64,000 bases of DNA from JALYGY01 sp963800975 (GCA_963800975.1 CAWDDB010000006.1:62001-126000); one strand, 5' to 3'; shown: positions 38,667-47,131, counted from the stretch's first letter. Notes: a model not told the origin generated them from the sequence alone. Numbers and translations: made by a program.

Positions 38667-38740
38667 TGGACCTGGGCTATGCAGTATGCTGGATACAGAC
38701 TTCCGGGAACCCTCCTTCTAGACACTAGGGTGAATAAGTC
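38667..38740 (+). repeat. Direct repeat R2
   Basis: GGACC-NN-GGCTATGC at 38668 and core 38701-38740. The core matches R1 at 30 of 40 positions without gaps. The distance between the two blocks (33 bases) is the same as in R1. Confidence 0.75.
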
Positions 38741-38802
38741 GCCACAAGATGTGCCGATGGGCTGATGCCTATCCCGAGACTTATTGGGACAATCACACCA
38801 TT

Positions 38803-39090
38803 GTGGCTCAATACCTAGTGACGATGGACATAGAGACGGCCGACCCGCTGCTGTCCATAGACCGGCTGGCGGAGGTCGTGAGGGAGGCTATCCTCCCTTC
38901 CCTGGAGGCCTTGACGGACCTCCAGGCGCGGGGCAAGGTAGTGACAGGAGGCTACCCAGTTGGTGAGCGCTTCTTGGTGATGGTGGTGGAGGCCGACTCC
39001 GAAGAGGAGCTCCAAGAGGTGCTAGACGAATTGCCCCTTTCCGACGAGGCGAAGGTTAAGGCGACACCGTTGCGGGGCTTCGGCGCATGA
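38803..39090 (+). CDS. Muconolactone-isomerase-like small protein
   Basis: 95 residues from GTG 38803; the frame is open back to ATG 38749, directly after repeat R2. YLVTMDIETADPL, VREAILPSLEALTDLQARGK, VTGGYPVGERFLVMVVEAD and a final DELPL ... VKATPLRGF match the ferredoxin-like muconolactone delta-isomerase family (PF02426). Stand-alone members of this family often have no known substrate. No good ribosome site is visible. It is the only gene between R2 and R3. Confidence 0.65.
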   Translation: MAQYLVTMDIETADPLLSIDRLAEVVREAILPSLEALTDLQARGKVVTGGYPVGERFLVMVVEADSEEELQEVLDELPLSDEAKVKATPLRGFGA

Positions 39091-39155
39091 CGCCGTTCCC
39101 GCTAGCCCCTAGCCCTGGTCCGCCAAGACGACGCGAGCCTACTTCGCCCACGGTG

Positions 39156-39216
39156 CCGGACCGGGGCTACGCGGCCTTCCGAGAACATCCCAAATCCGCA
39201 GTCGGGTGAATAGGGC
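39156..39216 (+). repeat. Direct repeat R3
   Basis: GGACC-NN-GGCTACGC at 39158 and core 39177-39216 (31 of 40 identical to R1). The spacer between the two blocks is 14 bases shorter than in R1 and R2. Confidence 0.7.
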
Positions 39217-39655
39217 TCGGCCACGCCCCAAGCCTGTGCCCCGGTACGGGTCCCCATACCGGGGCACAGGCTTACCAAGAGCAGGCGCACGTTGTGTGCG
39301 ACACACAGGATCGCGGACAGCGGGGATCGCGACACCTAGCGACGGATCGTTGCTACCGGTTGTGCGGGTCGTGGCGAGCGGCGGCCCCCGATCGCGCGCG
39401 GTAGGGGTAGGGGAGCGGGGAATGCTACCGCGAACTGCCGAGAACGCCTCTACTAGGCACTTCGGTGAATAGGGGGCACGAAGAAGGGGGTCGAGGCTGC
39501 TACGACTCGCCCCCTCGGTGGCTTGCCTAGCTGGCCGCCGCCGACGCTACCCGATGCCACGCGGTGCGTAGCGGAGCCGCATTCCCCTGCCGCAAGGACC
39601 GAGGGCAACTTGACCACAAGCTCGCCCTGCGAACCTCATGACCCGTCGAAGATTC
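39217..39655. other. Non-coding stretch with a 17-bp hairpin and repeat R4
   Basis: No credible gene was found on either strand. 39230-39246 and 39257-39273 are perfect 17-base inverted arms (AAGCCTGTGCCCCGGTA) around a 10-base loop. Repeat R4 lies inside this interval. The remainder up to the TetR promoter shows nothing recognisable. Confidence 0.6.
39436..39475 (+). repeat. Direct repeat R4 (core)
   Basis: 35 of 40 core positions identical to R1, including CTACTAGGCACT and GGTGAATAGGGG. The left GGACC block is not recognisable. Both R1 and R4 are followed by GAAGAA within a few bases. Confidence 0.75.
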
Positions 39656-39684
39656 TTGCAATCATACATACTGGTCAGTATAAC
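39656..39684 (+). promoter_or_regulatory. TetR promoter with embedded operator; leaderless
   Basis: TTGCAA (39656-39661), exactly 17 bases, then TATAAC (39679-39684). ATACTG-GT-CAGTAT (39668-39681) is a palindrome with 6-base arms overlapping the spacer and -10, suiting autorepression. The GTG start follows the -10 by six bases, so the mRNA should have no leader. Confidence 0.7.
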
Positions 39685-39690
39685 TAAGCT

Positions 39691-40287
39691 GTGGCCGAAA
39701 AAGCGTCACAGACAAGAAACAAAGAGAAGACGCGCCGAAGGTTGTTGGCCGCCGCCCACGAGTTGTTCTACGGGGAGGGCATCTGCGCTACCGGGGTCAG
39801 CGCGGTAGCCGAGAGGGCCGGGGTTACGAAGATGACCCTCTACGCCCACTTCCCCTCTAAGGACGATCTCGTGGCCGCGTACCTGGAAGACAACGACCGG
39901 CGCTGGCGGGAGTTTCTGGAGGAGAAACTTTCGGGTCACGAGGCTTCGCGCGACAGGCTCCTGGCTGTCTGCGATGCCTACCGGGAGTATTTCACGGCCA
40001 GAGAGATGCGGGGTTGCGCCTTCGTTAACTGCGCCGCGGAGTTCCCCAACCCCGACCACCCCGCGCGACGGGTGATCAGGCGGCACAAGGCCGGGGTGCG
40101 AGAGCGGCTTCGGGACCTCGCCGCCGAGGCCGGCGCGGAGGACTCCGCGACGTTGGCCGAGCGTCTGTTCGTCGTGCTGGAGGGCGCCTACGTCACCGGC
40201 GCCCTGGAGAGCGACAGGGGGGTGCTCGACCGCTCCCGCGCTTTCTTCGTCGGACTGGTGGAGGCAGCAGTCCGGGATCGTCCGTGA
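39691..40287 (+). CDS. TetR/AcrR-family transcriptional regulator
   Basis: 198 residues. The N-terminal HTH is typical: RRLLAAAHELFYGEGICATGVS, then AVAERAGVTKMTLYAHFPSKDDL. The ligand domain has VLEGAYVTGALES near its end and several cysteines (MRGCAFVNCAAEF). The gene probably represses itself through the palindrome at 39668-39681 and may also control the EamA exporter, which starts 34 bases after its stop. The ligand is unknown. Confidence 0.88.
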   Translation: MAEKASQTRNKEKTRRRLLAAAHELFYGEGICATGVSAVAERAGVTKMTLYAHFPSKDDLVAAYLEDNDRRWREFLEEKLSGHEASRDRLLAVCDAYREYFTAREMRGCAFVNCAAEFPNPDHPARRVIRRHKAGVRERLRDLAAEAGAEDSATLAERLFVVLEGAYVTGALESDRGVLDRSRAFFVGLVEAAVRDRP

Positions 40288-40321
40288 AGCCGGCGAACAC
40301 CCCGGCGCAGGAGAGGTAACC

Positions 40322-41218
40322 TTGCAGCTTTTTGGCAAGCGCCGTTACGTGGTGCTGGCTTTTGCCGTGCTGGTGCTGTTCTGGGGGTCGGCTTTTTCGG
40401 TCGTGAAGGTCGGGCTGGAATATTCGCCGCCCATGATCTTTGCCGGTCTGAGAACCCTGATAGGTGGCCTTGTGATCTTGCTTGTGGCTGTTGTTTGGGG
40501 TGGGAGCCCGCATTTGAGACGCGACTGGCCGATCTTTCTGCTGCTGGCGGCGTTCAACGTAGTCTTCTTCTTCGGGTTTCAGACCCTGGCTATTCTCTAT
40601 CTGCCATCCGGGACGGCGGCGGTATTGGAATACTTGCAGCCGATGTTGGTTGGGCTACTAGCCTGGATGATCTTAGGCGAGTCGCTCTCGTTGGCCAAGA
40701 TCTCTGGTCTGATACTGGGCTTCTCGGGCATCGTAGCGGTGAGCGCCGGGAGCATCTTCGGAAGCATATCTCCGGTGGGCGTGGCCTTCGGGGCGGGCTC
40801 GGCGTTTTCCTGGGCCCTGGGGACGGTCTTTTTCAAGCGTTACGAGGCGAGGGTCTCGACCATGTGGGCGGTAGCGATACCGTTCGTGGCCGGGGGGATG
40901 GTATTGACGCTCTTCAGCTTCGCCACAGAGTCCTGGTCAGAGGTATCTCCCAATGCCACGCTCTTCGCAAGCCTCTCTTACGTATCGCTCTTCGAGATAG
41001 CGCTGGCGTGGTTGATCTGGTTCGGCCTGATACGGGCGGGGGAGGCGAGCCGCGTCGCAGTCTACGTTTTCTTCGTGCCACTCGTCAGCATAGTAGTTGG
41101 GGCGATCTTTCTCGACGAACGGTTGACGACCTCACTATTGATCGGGACCGTCCTGATAGTCACCGGCATCTACGTGGTGAATCGCTCACCAACCGGGAAA
41201 GATAAATACGTCGGCTAG
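40322..41218 (+). CDS. EamA/DMT-family exporter
   Basis: 298 residues with ten predicted helices arranged as two EamA repeats (GSAFSVVKVGLEYSPPMIF and FGAGSAFSWALGTVFFKRYE). DMT proteins of this group export amino acids or related metabolites. TTG 40322 has GGAGAGG at 40310-40316. It is likely cotranscribed with the TetR gene. Base composition is slightly less GC-rich than its neighbours. Confidence 0.85.
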   Translation: MQLFGKRRYVVLAFAVLVLFWGSAFSVVKVGLEYSPPMIFAGLRTLIGGLVILLVAVVWGGSPHLRRDWPIFLLLAAFNVVFFFGFQTLAILYLPSGTAAVLEYLQPMLVGLLAWMILGESLSLAKISGLILGFSGIVAVSAGSIFGSISPVGVAFGAGSAFSWALGTVFFKRYEARVSTMWAVAIPFVAGGMVLTLFSFATESWSEVSPNATLFASLSYVSLFEIALAWLIWFGLIRAGEASRVAVYVFFVPLVSIVVGAIFLDERLTTSLLIGTVLIVTGIYVVNRSPTGKDKYVG

Positions 41219-41258
41219 ATCTGCAATACGCCACAAGCCGCGAACTGCGGCCAGCCTT

Positions 41259-41405
41259 TTAGCCGATGACCCCTGGGGGTCCGCCGCGCTTCGCGACGAG
41301 CTCCTCGAGCGCCCTGTCCAGCGCCGCGTCGGGATCGTTCGGCTGCGCCTCCTGACCTCAGGCCACGGCCGTGGCCACCGAGAGCACCGCCAGCCTCCGA
41401 ATCAC
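41259..41405 (-). pseudogene. Remnant of the N terminus of a secreted serine hydrolase
   Basis: Reading from GTG 41405 gives a signal-peptide start (VIRRLAVLSVATAVA), then an in-frame TGA (41360-41358), then GQEAQPNDPDAALDRALEEL and VAKRGGPPGVIG before a stop at 41261-41259. The LDRALEELV-x-x-x-GGPPGVI pattern resembles the mature N terminus of secreted beta-lactamase-class serine hydrolases. The rest of the enzyme is absent. It is a truncated, interrupted fragment and probably not functional. Confidence 0.5.
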
Positions 41406-41448
41406 GCAATCCTTCCTATCTATTGGTCCTTACGCGTGACCTGCCCGA

Positions 41449-42279
41449 TCAGCTCGGGTTCTGGTTCTCGCACCTGTTGGGATCCAGGAGCGTGTCGACA
41501 CCCTGATCGAAGGCAACCGTGTCCTCGCCGCCCCCGCAGGTGATCGTGTCGGCTGCGTTGTCGGCCGCCAGGATCCTGTCGGATCCTGTGCCGGCGTCGA
41601 TGTCGTCGGGGCCGCCACCGCCGTTGAGCGTGTCGTTGCCCTCCATGCCGATAACGTTGTCAGCGCCCCCGCGGCCGCTGACCGAGTCGTTGCCCTGGAT
41701 GCCGTTGAGGCCGTCCGCGTCGGCCTGCCCCCTGATGATGTCGCCGGACGAACTGCCGTCGATCTCGACGACGGAAACGTTCGCACCGAAGTTGAGCCTG
41801 TTGGTGCCCGACTGGACCTCGGGGCGTCGTGGCTTGGGGATGAGGTCCATCGTTATGGGCGTGGTGACCAGGGTGAAAGAGAGACGCTCGCCGGAGATGC
41901 CCAGTGCGGCGTCGTCGGTGATGGTGTCGCTGCCCCAGTTGTTCGCGAAGATGTAGGAGTCGTCGCCCGGACCCCCGTTGAGGGAGTCGGGACCGGGTCC
42001 GCCGTTCAGCTGGTCGTTGTCGTCTCCACCGTTCACGGTGTCCGCCCCCTGCCCCCCGCTCACCGTGTCGAGGTCGGGTCTCCCTTTCAGGATGTCGTCT
42101 CCGCCGAGGCCGCGAATGTCGTCGCTAACGGCGGTGCCGGTGATCCTGTCGTCCTGCTGGGTGCCGACGCACAGACCATTGGCGCCGGTGGGACAGTTGA
42201 TGATCTGCGCGAGGGCTGCGCCCGAGACAGCGACCAGCGCCGCCGCCATCGCGGCGATGAGTAGGGTGGTTCGTCTCAT
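41449..42279 (-). CDS. Secreted RTX-type calcium-binding repeat protein
   Basis: 276 residues. The signal peptide MRRTTLLIAAMAAALVAVSG ends at an AxA site (ALA) near residue 24. Two blocks of GGxGxDxLNGGxGxD nonapeptides (about residues 40-105 and 175-230) flank a central non-repeat region. Two cysteines near the N terminus and two near the C terminus may form disulfides. RTX repeats fold as calcium-filled beta rolls outside the cell. No type I secretion genes are nearby, consistent with Sec export. ATG 42279 is used because the signal peptide begins there. Confidence 0.85.
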   Translation of the reverse strand: MRRTTLLIAAMAAALVAVSGAALAQIINCPTGANGLCVGTQQDDRITGTAVSDDIRGLGGDDILKGRPDLDTVSGGQGADTVNGGDDNDQLNGGPGPDSLNGGPGDDSYIFANNWGSDTITDDAALGISGERLSFTLVTTPITMDLIPKPRRPEVQSGTNRLNFGANVSVVEIDGSSSGDIIRGQADADGLNGIQGNDSVSGRGGADNVIGMEGNDTLNGGGGPDDIDAGTGSDRILAADNAADTITCGGGEDTVAFDQGVDTLLDPNRCENQNPS

Positions 42280-42450
42280 GATCACGACCTTTCCAGCCAG
42301 GGGCTTCGCCGAGGGGTGCCCGATCAGGGCATCATAGACCCGTCCTCGGGCAAGCGTATCCCTCAATTGGACTATCTTTGAGGTTGCGTGCGGGTTGCTA
42401 GGCGTTGCGAGCTATCGGGCACAGGTGATCGCGGCAGCGACAGACAGTAA

Positions 42451-42479
42451 TCGGGGCATCCTTCCGCAGGATGCCCCGA
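42451..42479. terminator. Hairpin terminator of the exported-protein gene
   Basis: 12-base perfect arms TCGGGGCATCCT / AGGATGCCCCGA around TCCGC, 28 bases after the stop of the minus-strand gene. There is no long T-run, as is usual for high-GC genomes. Confidence 0.7.
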
Positions 42480-42507
42480 CCCTAACCTTTCCAGGAGCGT
42501 TACTCGC

Positions 42508-43218
42508 CTACGGTGTCGGCGCCGCTGCTCCCACGTTCGTGCACACCGCGTAGACGCGCAGCGTGAACGCTCCGTTGGCACTCGCATCCCCGTCGAAGTC
42601 AAAGATGCTTGCCTGCCACCCCGTCGGCGGCGCGTCGGCACCTCCGAGGAGGGCGGGACGGCTGGCGGCCACCACGAACTCCCCGTTGTTGGGGGGGGTG
42701 CCTTCACCGGCAGCGTCCAAGACGATGGCGGCGCCACCGCCGGTCGCCACCTCCCCGTCTTCGCAAAGCGCAGTGTCGGTAGCGCTCGTGTCCGCGTCGT
42801 CCAGGTCGTCTTCCTCGGTCCTGACCACAACGCCCGAGCCGAGGAAGTCGCTGGCGTGGTTGCCGTCCAGCTGGTCGGCGTTTAGGTTGGCCACGTTGAC
42901 CTGCGAGTTGACCCTCATCGGCGCGACCGTCTTGGCCGCCGGGCCGCTGCCGGGTGTGCCCACCCTCAGGTCAAGCGCCGGGCCATCGCCGGAGTTCCTC
43001 ACCTGCAGCGCCGCCTGGTTGGGGTTGGCTATGTCGGAGACGAGCGCCGTAAGCCTCGTCGCCGTGTTATCCGCCTTGCCGAGCAACCACGGTTCGCCGT
43101 TTGCCCCAAGCGCCGTCGACGCCACCCCAAACACGAGGGCCAGTGTCACCACCGCGCCCCCGAACAGGGCTGCTCCCTTGACCACCGATAGGGTCTTCCT
43201 TGCCACGCTTCTCAGCAC
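42508..43218 (-). CDS. Exported protein of unknown function
   Basis: 236 residues from GTG 43218, which follows GGGAGG. A basic start and hydrophobic segment (SVVKGAALFGGAVVTLALVF) form a signal peptide or anchor with a likely cleavage after ALGA. The body contains LLGKADNTATRLTALVS, a PALDLRVG-type segment and VANLNADQLDGNHASDFLG. The NADQLDG motif is common in phage-tail and collagen-like surface proteins, and is seen in many actinobacterial exported proteins. The C terminus is beta-rich. It may be a surface protein. Confidence 0.7.
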   Translation of the reverse strand: MLRSVARKTLSVVKGAALFGGAVVTLALVFGVASTALGANGEPWLLGKADNTATRLTALVSDIANPNQAALQVRNSGDGPALDLRVGTPGSGPAAKTVAPMRVNSQVNVANLNADQLDGNHASDFLGSGVVVRTEEDDLDDADTSATDTALCEDGEVATGGGAAIVLDAAGEGTPPNNGEFVVAASRPALLGGADAPPTGWQASIFDFDGDASANGAFTLRVYAVCTNVGAAAPTP

Positions 43219-43509
43219 GCATCCTCCCTTCTTCCACCCACAAATGACCTGCGTATCATAATGCATCCAGCGAACTCGCGGCCAAGCGCGGTGTCCCCCA
43301 CGGGCCGGGTCGAGCACAACCGCCGCCGGGCCGCTCCGCGCGCGACGGGGCTCGGGGTCGGACGGTCCTCGCCCGTGCCGGTGGCACCGAATGATTAGAA
43401 TGAGGCGGGGCAGGCCACCCGAAGGGAGAGACATGACTGAAGGCAACCCCCGGACGGGACCGGACGGTTTGTCGGGGGCATCGGAAGCGCGTCTACGCGA
43501 GGGTCCGAT

Positions 43510-43731
43510 ATGAGCGAGGCTCCGGATCGACTACGGAAGGCCGTTGGCAGGCTGATGGACGCGCAACAGGAGGCGCTGGACGTCGCCAACGGGGCGCTGG
43601 ACGCCGAGGGCCCGGACGGAGACGAGCGGTCGGGGAGCAACGACCTCCTGGAGGATGCCCTGGTGGACGTGCGAGACATCCTGGAGGGTGCCCTGGAGGA
43701 CACGCAGGGCATCCTCCATGGCGAAGAGTAA
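43510..43731 (+). CDS. Small acidic protein
   Basis: 73 residues, strongly acidic, mostly helical. It has an internal repeat-like pattern: ALDVANGALDAEG, then LLEDALVDVRDILEGALEDT. ATG 43510 follows GAGGG at reasonable distance. No family is recognised. It precedes the AraC gene by 60 bases on the same strand. Confidence 0.55.
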   Translation: MSEAPDRLRKAVGRLMDAQQEALDVANGALDAEGPDGDERSGSNDLLEDALVDVRDILEGALEDTQGILHGEE

Positions 43732-43792
43732 GACCGTTGGTGGGATCTCTCGGGTGGTGGGAGCGGCGGCCGCCGGGTAGCATTCAACCGCC

Positions 43793-44725
43793 GTGACCGA
43801 CGAGAGCCTGACCCTCCGTCCGGACCGGCCGGCCGATCCGCTCGCGGCTGGCATGCGCGAGGGCGTGCCCGACGAGCGCCTGCGTTCCAGGGAGTTGAAG
43901 GTCTTCGGCGACGTGGAGGTCGGCCGCCACCGCTTCTACTCCGGCGAAACCTCGTATCCGCCTCTACCGGGGCATCTGGTCAACCTCCACCTTGGCGCCC
44001 CGACGCGGGTTGTGACCCGGCGCGACGACGAGAGGTGGGAGGGCACGCAGCCGACGGGCACCGTCGAGGTCTTCTCGGCCGGCAAGGCAACGGAGCAGGT
44101 GATGGAAGGCGCGTCCGAGGACGTGAGCGTGCTGCTGGGGGAGGGCTTCGTCAGGCGGATGGCCGAGGAGGTGGGAGCCGACCCCGACAAGATCGAGATC
44201 TTCGACCGCTTCGCGACGCACGACGCGAACGTCGAGCGGATCCTGCTCTCGCTCCTGCCTGAGCTGGAGACGGAGGGCCTGGGCGGCGAGCTCTACGTCC
44301 AGTCGCTCGCGACGTCGCTGGCCCTCCACCTCCTGCGCGCGCACTCTTCGCTGGGACGTAACGCGAGCCGCGAGGCCGGGCGCGCGCCGCCAGGACGTCT
44401 CCCTGTGCGAGCGCTGCGCCTCGTCACCGAGCACGTGGAGGATAACCTTGGCGGGAACCTGTCGCTCGACGAGATGGCGGCGGTTGCCGGACTCTCTTCC
44501 CGCCATTTTCTACGCCTCTTCAAGGCATCCACGGGGACCTCGCCCTACCAGTTCGTCCTGGCGCGACGCGTGGAACGGGCCAGGGAGCTGCTTTCGGACG
44601 GGGACCTGCCCTTGTGGAGGGTGGCGGAGGCGTGCGGCTTCGCCCACCAGCAGCACCTATCCACGCACTTCAGGCGCCTGGTCGAGGTAAGCCCGGGGGC
44701 TTACCGGACGCTTTCCTCCAGGTAG
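43793..44725 (+). CDS. AraC-family transcriptional regulator
   Basis: 310 residues. The N-terminal two-thirds is a sensor region of unknown type (LVNLHLGAPTRVVTRRD, EVFSAGKATEQVMEG). The C-terminal ~100 residues hold the double HTH: NLSLDEMAAVAGLSSRHFLR and LPLWRVAEACGFAHQQHL, followed by STHFRRLVEVSPGAYR. Start GTG 43793. It may regulate the epoxide hydrolase that begins 136 bases downstream in the same direction. Confidence 0.88.
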   Translation: MTDESLTLRPDRPADPLAAGMREGVPDERLRSRELKVFGDVEVGRHRFYSGETSYPPLPGHLVNLHLGAPTRVVTRRDDERWEGTQPTGTVEVFSAGKATEQVMEGASEDVSVLLGEGFVRRMAEEVGADPDKIEIFDRFATHDANVERILLSLLPELETEGLGGELYVQSLATSLALHLLRAHSSLGRNASREAGRAPPGRLPVRALRLVTEHVEDNLGGNLSLDEMAAVAGLSSRHFLRLFKASTGTSPYQFVLARRVERARELLSDGDLPLWRVAEACGFAHQQHLSTHFRRLVEVSPGAYRTLSSR

Positions 44726-44860
44726 CGTGTGGCGGAGGCTCCGCGCTACCCGGAGGGATGGCGAGAACGAGCCATCGCGTGGCTGGAACGTGGAAGAGAG
44801 ATCGCGCTGCGCGGCACATAATCCGGGCTCAGGAGCGACAGGCTACGACAGGAGGCGAAG

Positions 44861-46042
44861 ATGGGACAGCCCGCCCCGTTCATCATCGAGGTTCCGCAGG
44901 AGAAGCTTGACGACATACGCAAGCGCGTCGAGCGCTATCCCTGGGAGACGCTCGACGACCTCGGCGACTGGACCTTCGGACCGCCCGTGAGCTTCATGCG
45001 CCGCGTCGCCGAGCACTGGCTCGAGGTCTACGACTGGCGAGCGGCGGAGCGGGAGCTGAACCGTTTCCCCCACTTCAAGGCGGAGGCAGGGGGGATCGAG
45101 CTCCACTACGTCCACGAGCGGGGCTCCGGCACGGATCCCGAGGTCGTGGTCCTCGTGCACGGCTGGCCGAGCTCGCCCTACGACTTCTGGGAGATGATCG
45201 AGCCGCTCGCCCATCCCGAGCGCTTCGGCGGCGACCCCGAGGATGGCGTGGACGTCGTCCTACCTTCTGTCCCCGGCTACGCCTGGTCGGGCAGGCCGGC
45301 GGGGCCTCAGGGGCGCCGTCAGGAGGCCGCCCAGTTACACGAGCTGGTGACGGGCGTGCTCGGCTACGAGCGCTACGTCGCAGGCGGCGGCGACTTCGGA
45401 GCCATGATCTCCGCGTGGATGGCCCTAGATCACCCCGAGGCTGTCAGGGGGATTCACGTCCACGCGCCCAACGTCCGGCCCGCGGGCGGTGGCTTTTTCG
45501 AGACGAACCCCCCCGACGACTTCACGGGCGAGGAGAAGGAGTACCTCCTCTGGGAGATGGGCTACGTGCAGCAGCGCATGGCCTACGCCCAGATCCAGGG
45601 CTCCTCCCCCCAGACCCTAGCCTACGCGCAGATGGACAGCCCCCTGGGCCAGGCAGCCTGGTTGCTAGAGAAGTTCGAGCGCTGGACGGATGAGTCCGGC
45701 GAGAAGTCGCCCGACGAAATCTTCGGCATGGACCGCCTCCTGACCGCGGTCATGATCTACCTGGTCACCGAGAGCTTCGGGTCCTCGATCTGGGCCTACC
45801 CCGGCGTGTACGTCGACCCGCCGACCCTCGAGCCGGGGCAGCGCGTCGAGGCACCCACCGCCGTGGTCAGCTGCGCAGATCCGCTAGTGCCCGTTCCGCC
45901 GCGCGCTTTCGTCGAGCGAGTCTACAACGTTGTACGGTGGACGGAGATGCCGGAGGCCGGGCACTTCGCCGCCTTCCAGCAACCCCAACTAGTCCGCGAA
46001 GACCTGCAGGGGTTCCTGGGCTCGCTGCGCGAAGGGGGATAG
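44861..46042 (+). CDS. Epoxide hydrolase (alpha/beta-hydrolase with EHN domain)
   Basis: 393 residues. The N-terminal EHN-type domain (PQEKLDDIRKRVERYPWE) precedes the hydrolase core: VVLVHGWPSSPYDFWEM for the oxyanion hole, nucleophile Asp in AGGGDFGAMISAW, and a terminal histidine in MPEAGHFAAFQQP. This architecture is that of microsomal-type epoxide hydrolases, which open epoxides via an ester intermediate on Asp. ATG 44861 follows AGGAGG. The AraC regulator upstream is a plausible controller. Confidence 0.88.
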   Translation: MGQPAPFIIEVPQEKLDDIRKRVERYPWETLDDLGDWTFGPPVSFMRRVAEHWLEVYDWRAAERELNRFPHFKAEAGGIELHYVHERGSGTDPEVVVLVHGWPSSPYDFWEMIEPLAHPERFGGDPEDGVDVVLPSVPGYAWSGRPAGPQGRRQEAAQLHELVTGVLGYERYVAGGGDFGAMISAWMALDHPEAVRGIHVHAPNVRPAGGGFFETNPPDDFTGEEKEYLLWEMGYVQQRMAYAQIQGSSPQTLAYAQMDSPLGQAAWLLEKFERWTDESGEKSPDEIFGMDRLLTAVMIYLVTESFGSSIWAYPGVYVDPPTLEPGQRVEAPTAVVSCADPLVPVPPRAFVERVYNVVRWTEMPEAGHFAAFQQPQLVREDLQGFLGSLREGG

Positions 46043-46044
46043 GG

Positions 46045-46443
46045 TTACCCGGACTTGCCGTAGTCCGAGAGCGAGTCCCCCTCGCTGCCGAGGAGGGCAC
46101 CGAGCTTCGAGAGCCGCTCCGCCACCTGCGATCCTACCTCCTCGCTGGCCACAGCCCTGACCTGCTCACCCAGCGTCATAAGCAGGGCGCCGACTGTCAC
46201 GGGATCGAACCCGCCCGAGAGCTGGCGTTCGAGGTCCTCGAGCGTCCCGACCAGCGGCGCGAACTCCGGCCTGCCCGACGCATCGAGCCTATCGCGCCAC
46301 CCGGCTATCGCCGGCAGCGCCGCCTCGGCACCGAGCCGCCTGACGCCGCCGCCCAGTGATGCCACCGTGCTCTCTAGGGCGACGTCCATCTCTTCGGTTG
46401 CCACCTCGCGCACTCCTTTCCATGCTTCCTCCACCTGAGGCAT
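46045..46443 (-). CDS. Hypothetical helical protein
   Basis: 132 residues from ATG 46443; the longer frame upstream is Arg/Pro-rich and unlikely to be translated. The content is mostly amphipathic helices (WKGVREVATEEMDVALEST, FAPLVGTLEDLERQLSGG) and there are no cysteines. No family or catalytic motif is seen. It is convergent with the epoxide hydrolase, two bases apart, and downstream of two same-strand genes. Confidence 0.6.
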   Translation of the reverse strand: MPQVEEAWKGVREVATEEMDVALESTVASLGGGVRRLGAEAALPAIAGWRDRLDASGRPEFAPLVGTLEDLERQLSGGFDPVTVGALLMTLGEQVRAVASEEVGSQVAERLSKLGALLGSEGDSLSDYGKSG

Positions 46444-46566
46444 TGTGGCCGCCCCGCGGGTCCCTGGCTGTGGCAACGAACACTCTCCGGGCACGCGAAG
46501 GCGCGGGCCCCGCAACGCGACGAGGCCCTTCCGGGCGAGGGGTGAACTTCGGGAACGCTCGCGGCC

Positions 46567-47100
46567 CTAGCCGAAGCGGGGCTTCTGCATCTCCGCCTCT
46601 GCCCTGACCTGCAGCTCCTCCACGGCCTGGGCTACGGGACCGAGATCGTAGGCTTCGTCGTGAAAGAGGATGGTTTCGCTCTCCCGGTCGTAGCCGCGGA
46701 AGCGGTCAACAGGTGCGGTCTCACCGAGCACGTCGAGGGGCCTGGTGTAGGAGTCGAAGAACCGGCGTTCCTCCGAGGTCGCGTACCATCCCTCCAGCCG
46801 CTCGTCCAGGCGCTCGAAGTGCCGCAGGAACTCCTGCGATCGCAACGGGGAGTCCTCGCCCACGCCGAGGCTCTCCCGCAGCTCGGCTCTCGTGTCCGGG
46901 AAGCGCGGGTCGGCGGGCCAGAGGAGGACCGAGATCCTGCCGACGGCGACCAGCAGGTTCTGAACGGAGTACCAGAAGAGCCTGCCGTCGCCGTTGTTCG
47001 AGGCCTCCTCGAGGTCCTGCAGCGCGATCATCGCGAACTGGCACTGGCGCTCGACCTCCATCTGGAGGTGCCGGATCAGGATCTGTTCCGTCGGAACCAC
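46567..47100 (-). CDS. Hypothetical protein
   Basis: 177 residues from GTG 47100. It begins MVPTEQILIRHLQMEVERQC and is helical with several aromatic residues (LFWYSVQNLL, HFERLDERLEGWY). It resembles uncharacterised actinobacterial proteins annotated only by length. It lies 31 bases downstream of the Crp/Fnr gene on the same strand, so it is likely part of that transcript. Confidence 0.65.
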   Translation of the reverse strand: MVPTEQILIRHLQMEVERQCQFAMIALQDLEEASNNGDGRLFWYSVQNLLVAVGRISVLLWPADPRFPDTRAELRESLGVGEDSPLRSQEFLRHFERLDERLEGWYATSEERRFFDSYTRPLDVLGETAPVDRFRGYDRESETILFHDEAYDLGPVAQAVEELQVRAEAEMQKPRFG

Positions 47101-47131
47101 CCCCTCGAGACCCCGTTTGTGTCCCTACTTC

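Noticed and set aside
38322..39475. Integron attC sites
   Set aside because: The repeats lack paired RYYYAAC and GTTRRRY core sites, their ends are not complementary, and no integrase gene is nearby.
38322..39475. CRISPR array
   Set aside because: Repeats are diverged, spacers are 260-480 bases with genes inside, and no cas genes are present.
42508..43446. Longer start for the exported protein (312 residues)
   Set aside because: The extra N terminus lies upstream of GGGAGG-GTG and would bury the signal peptide inside the protein.
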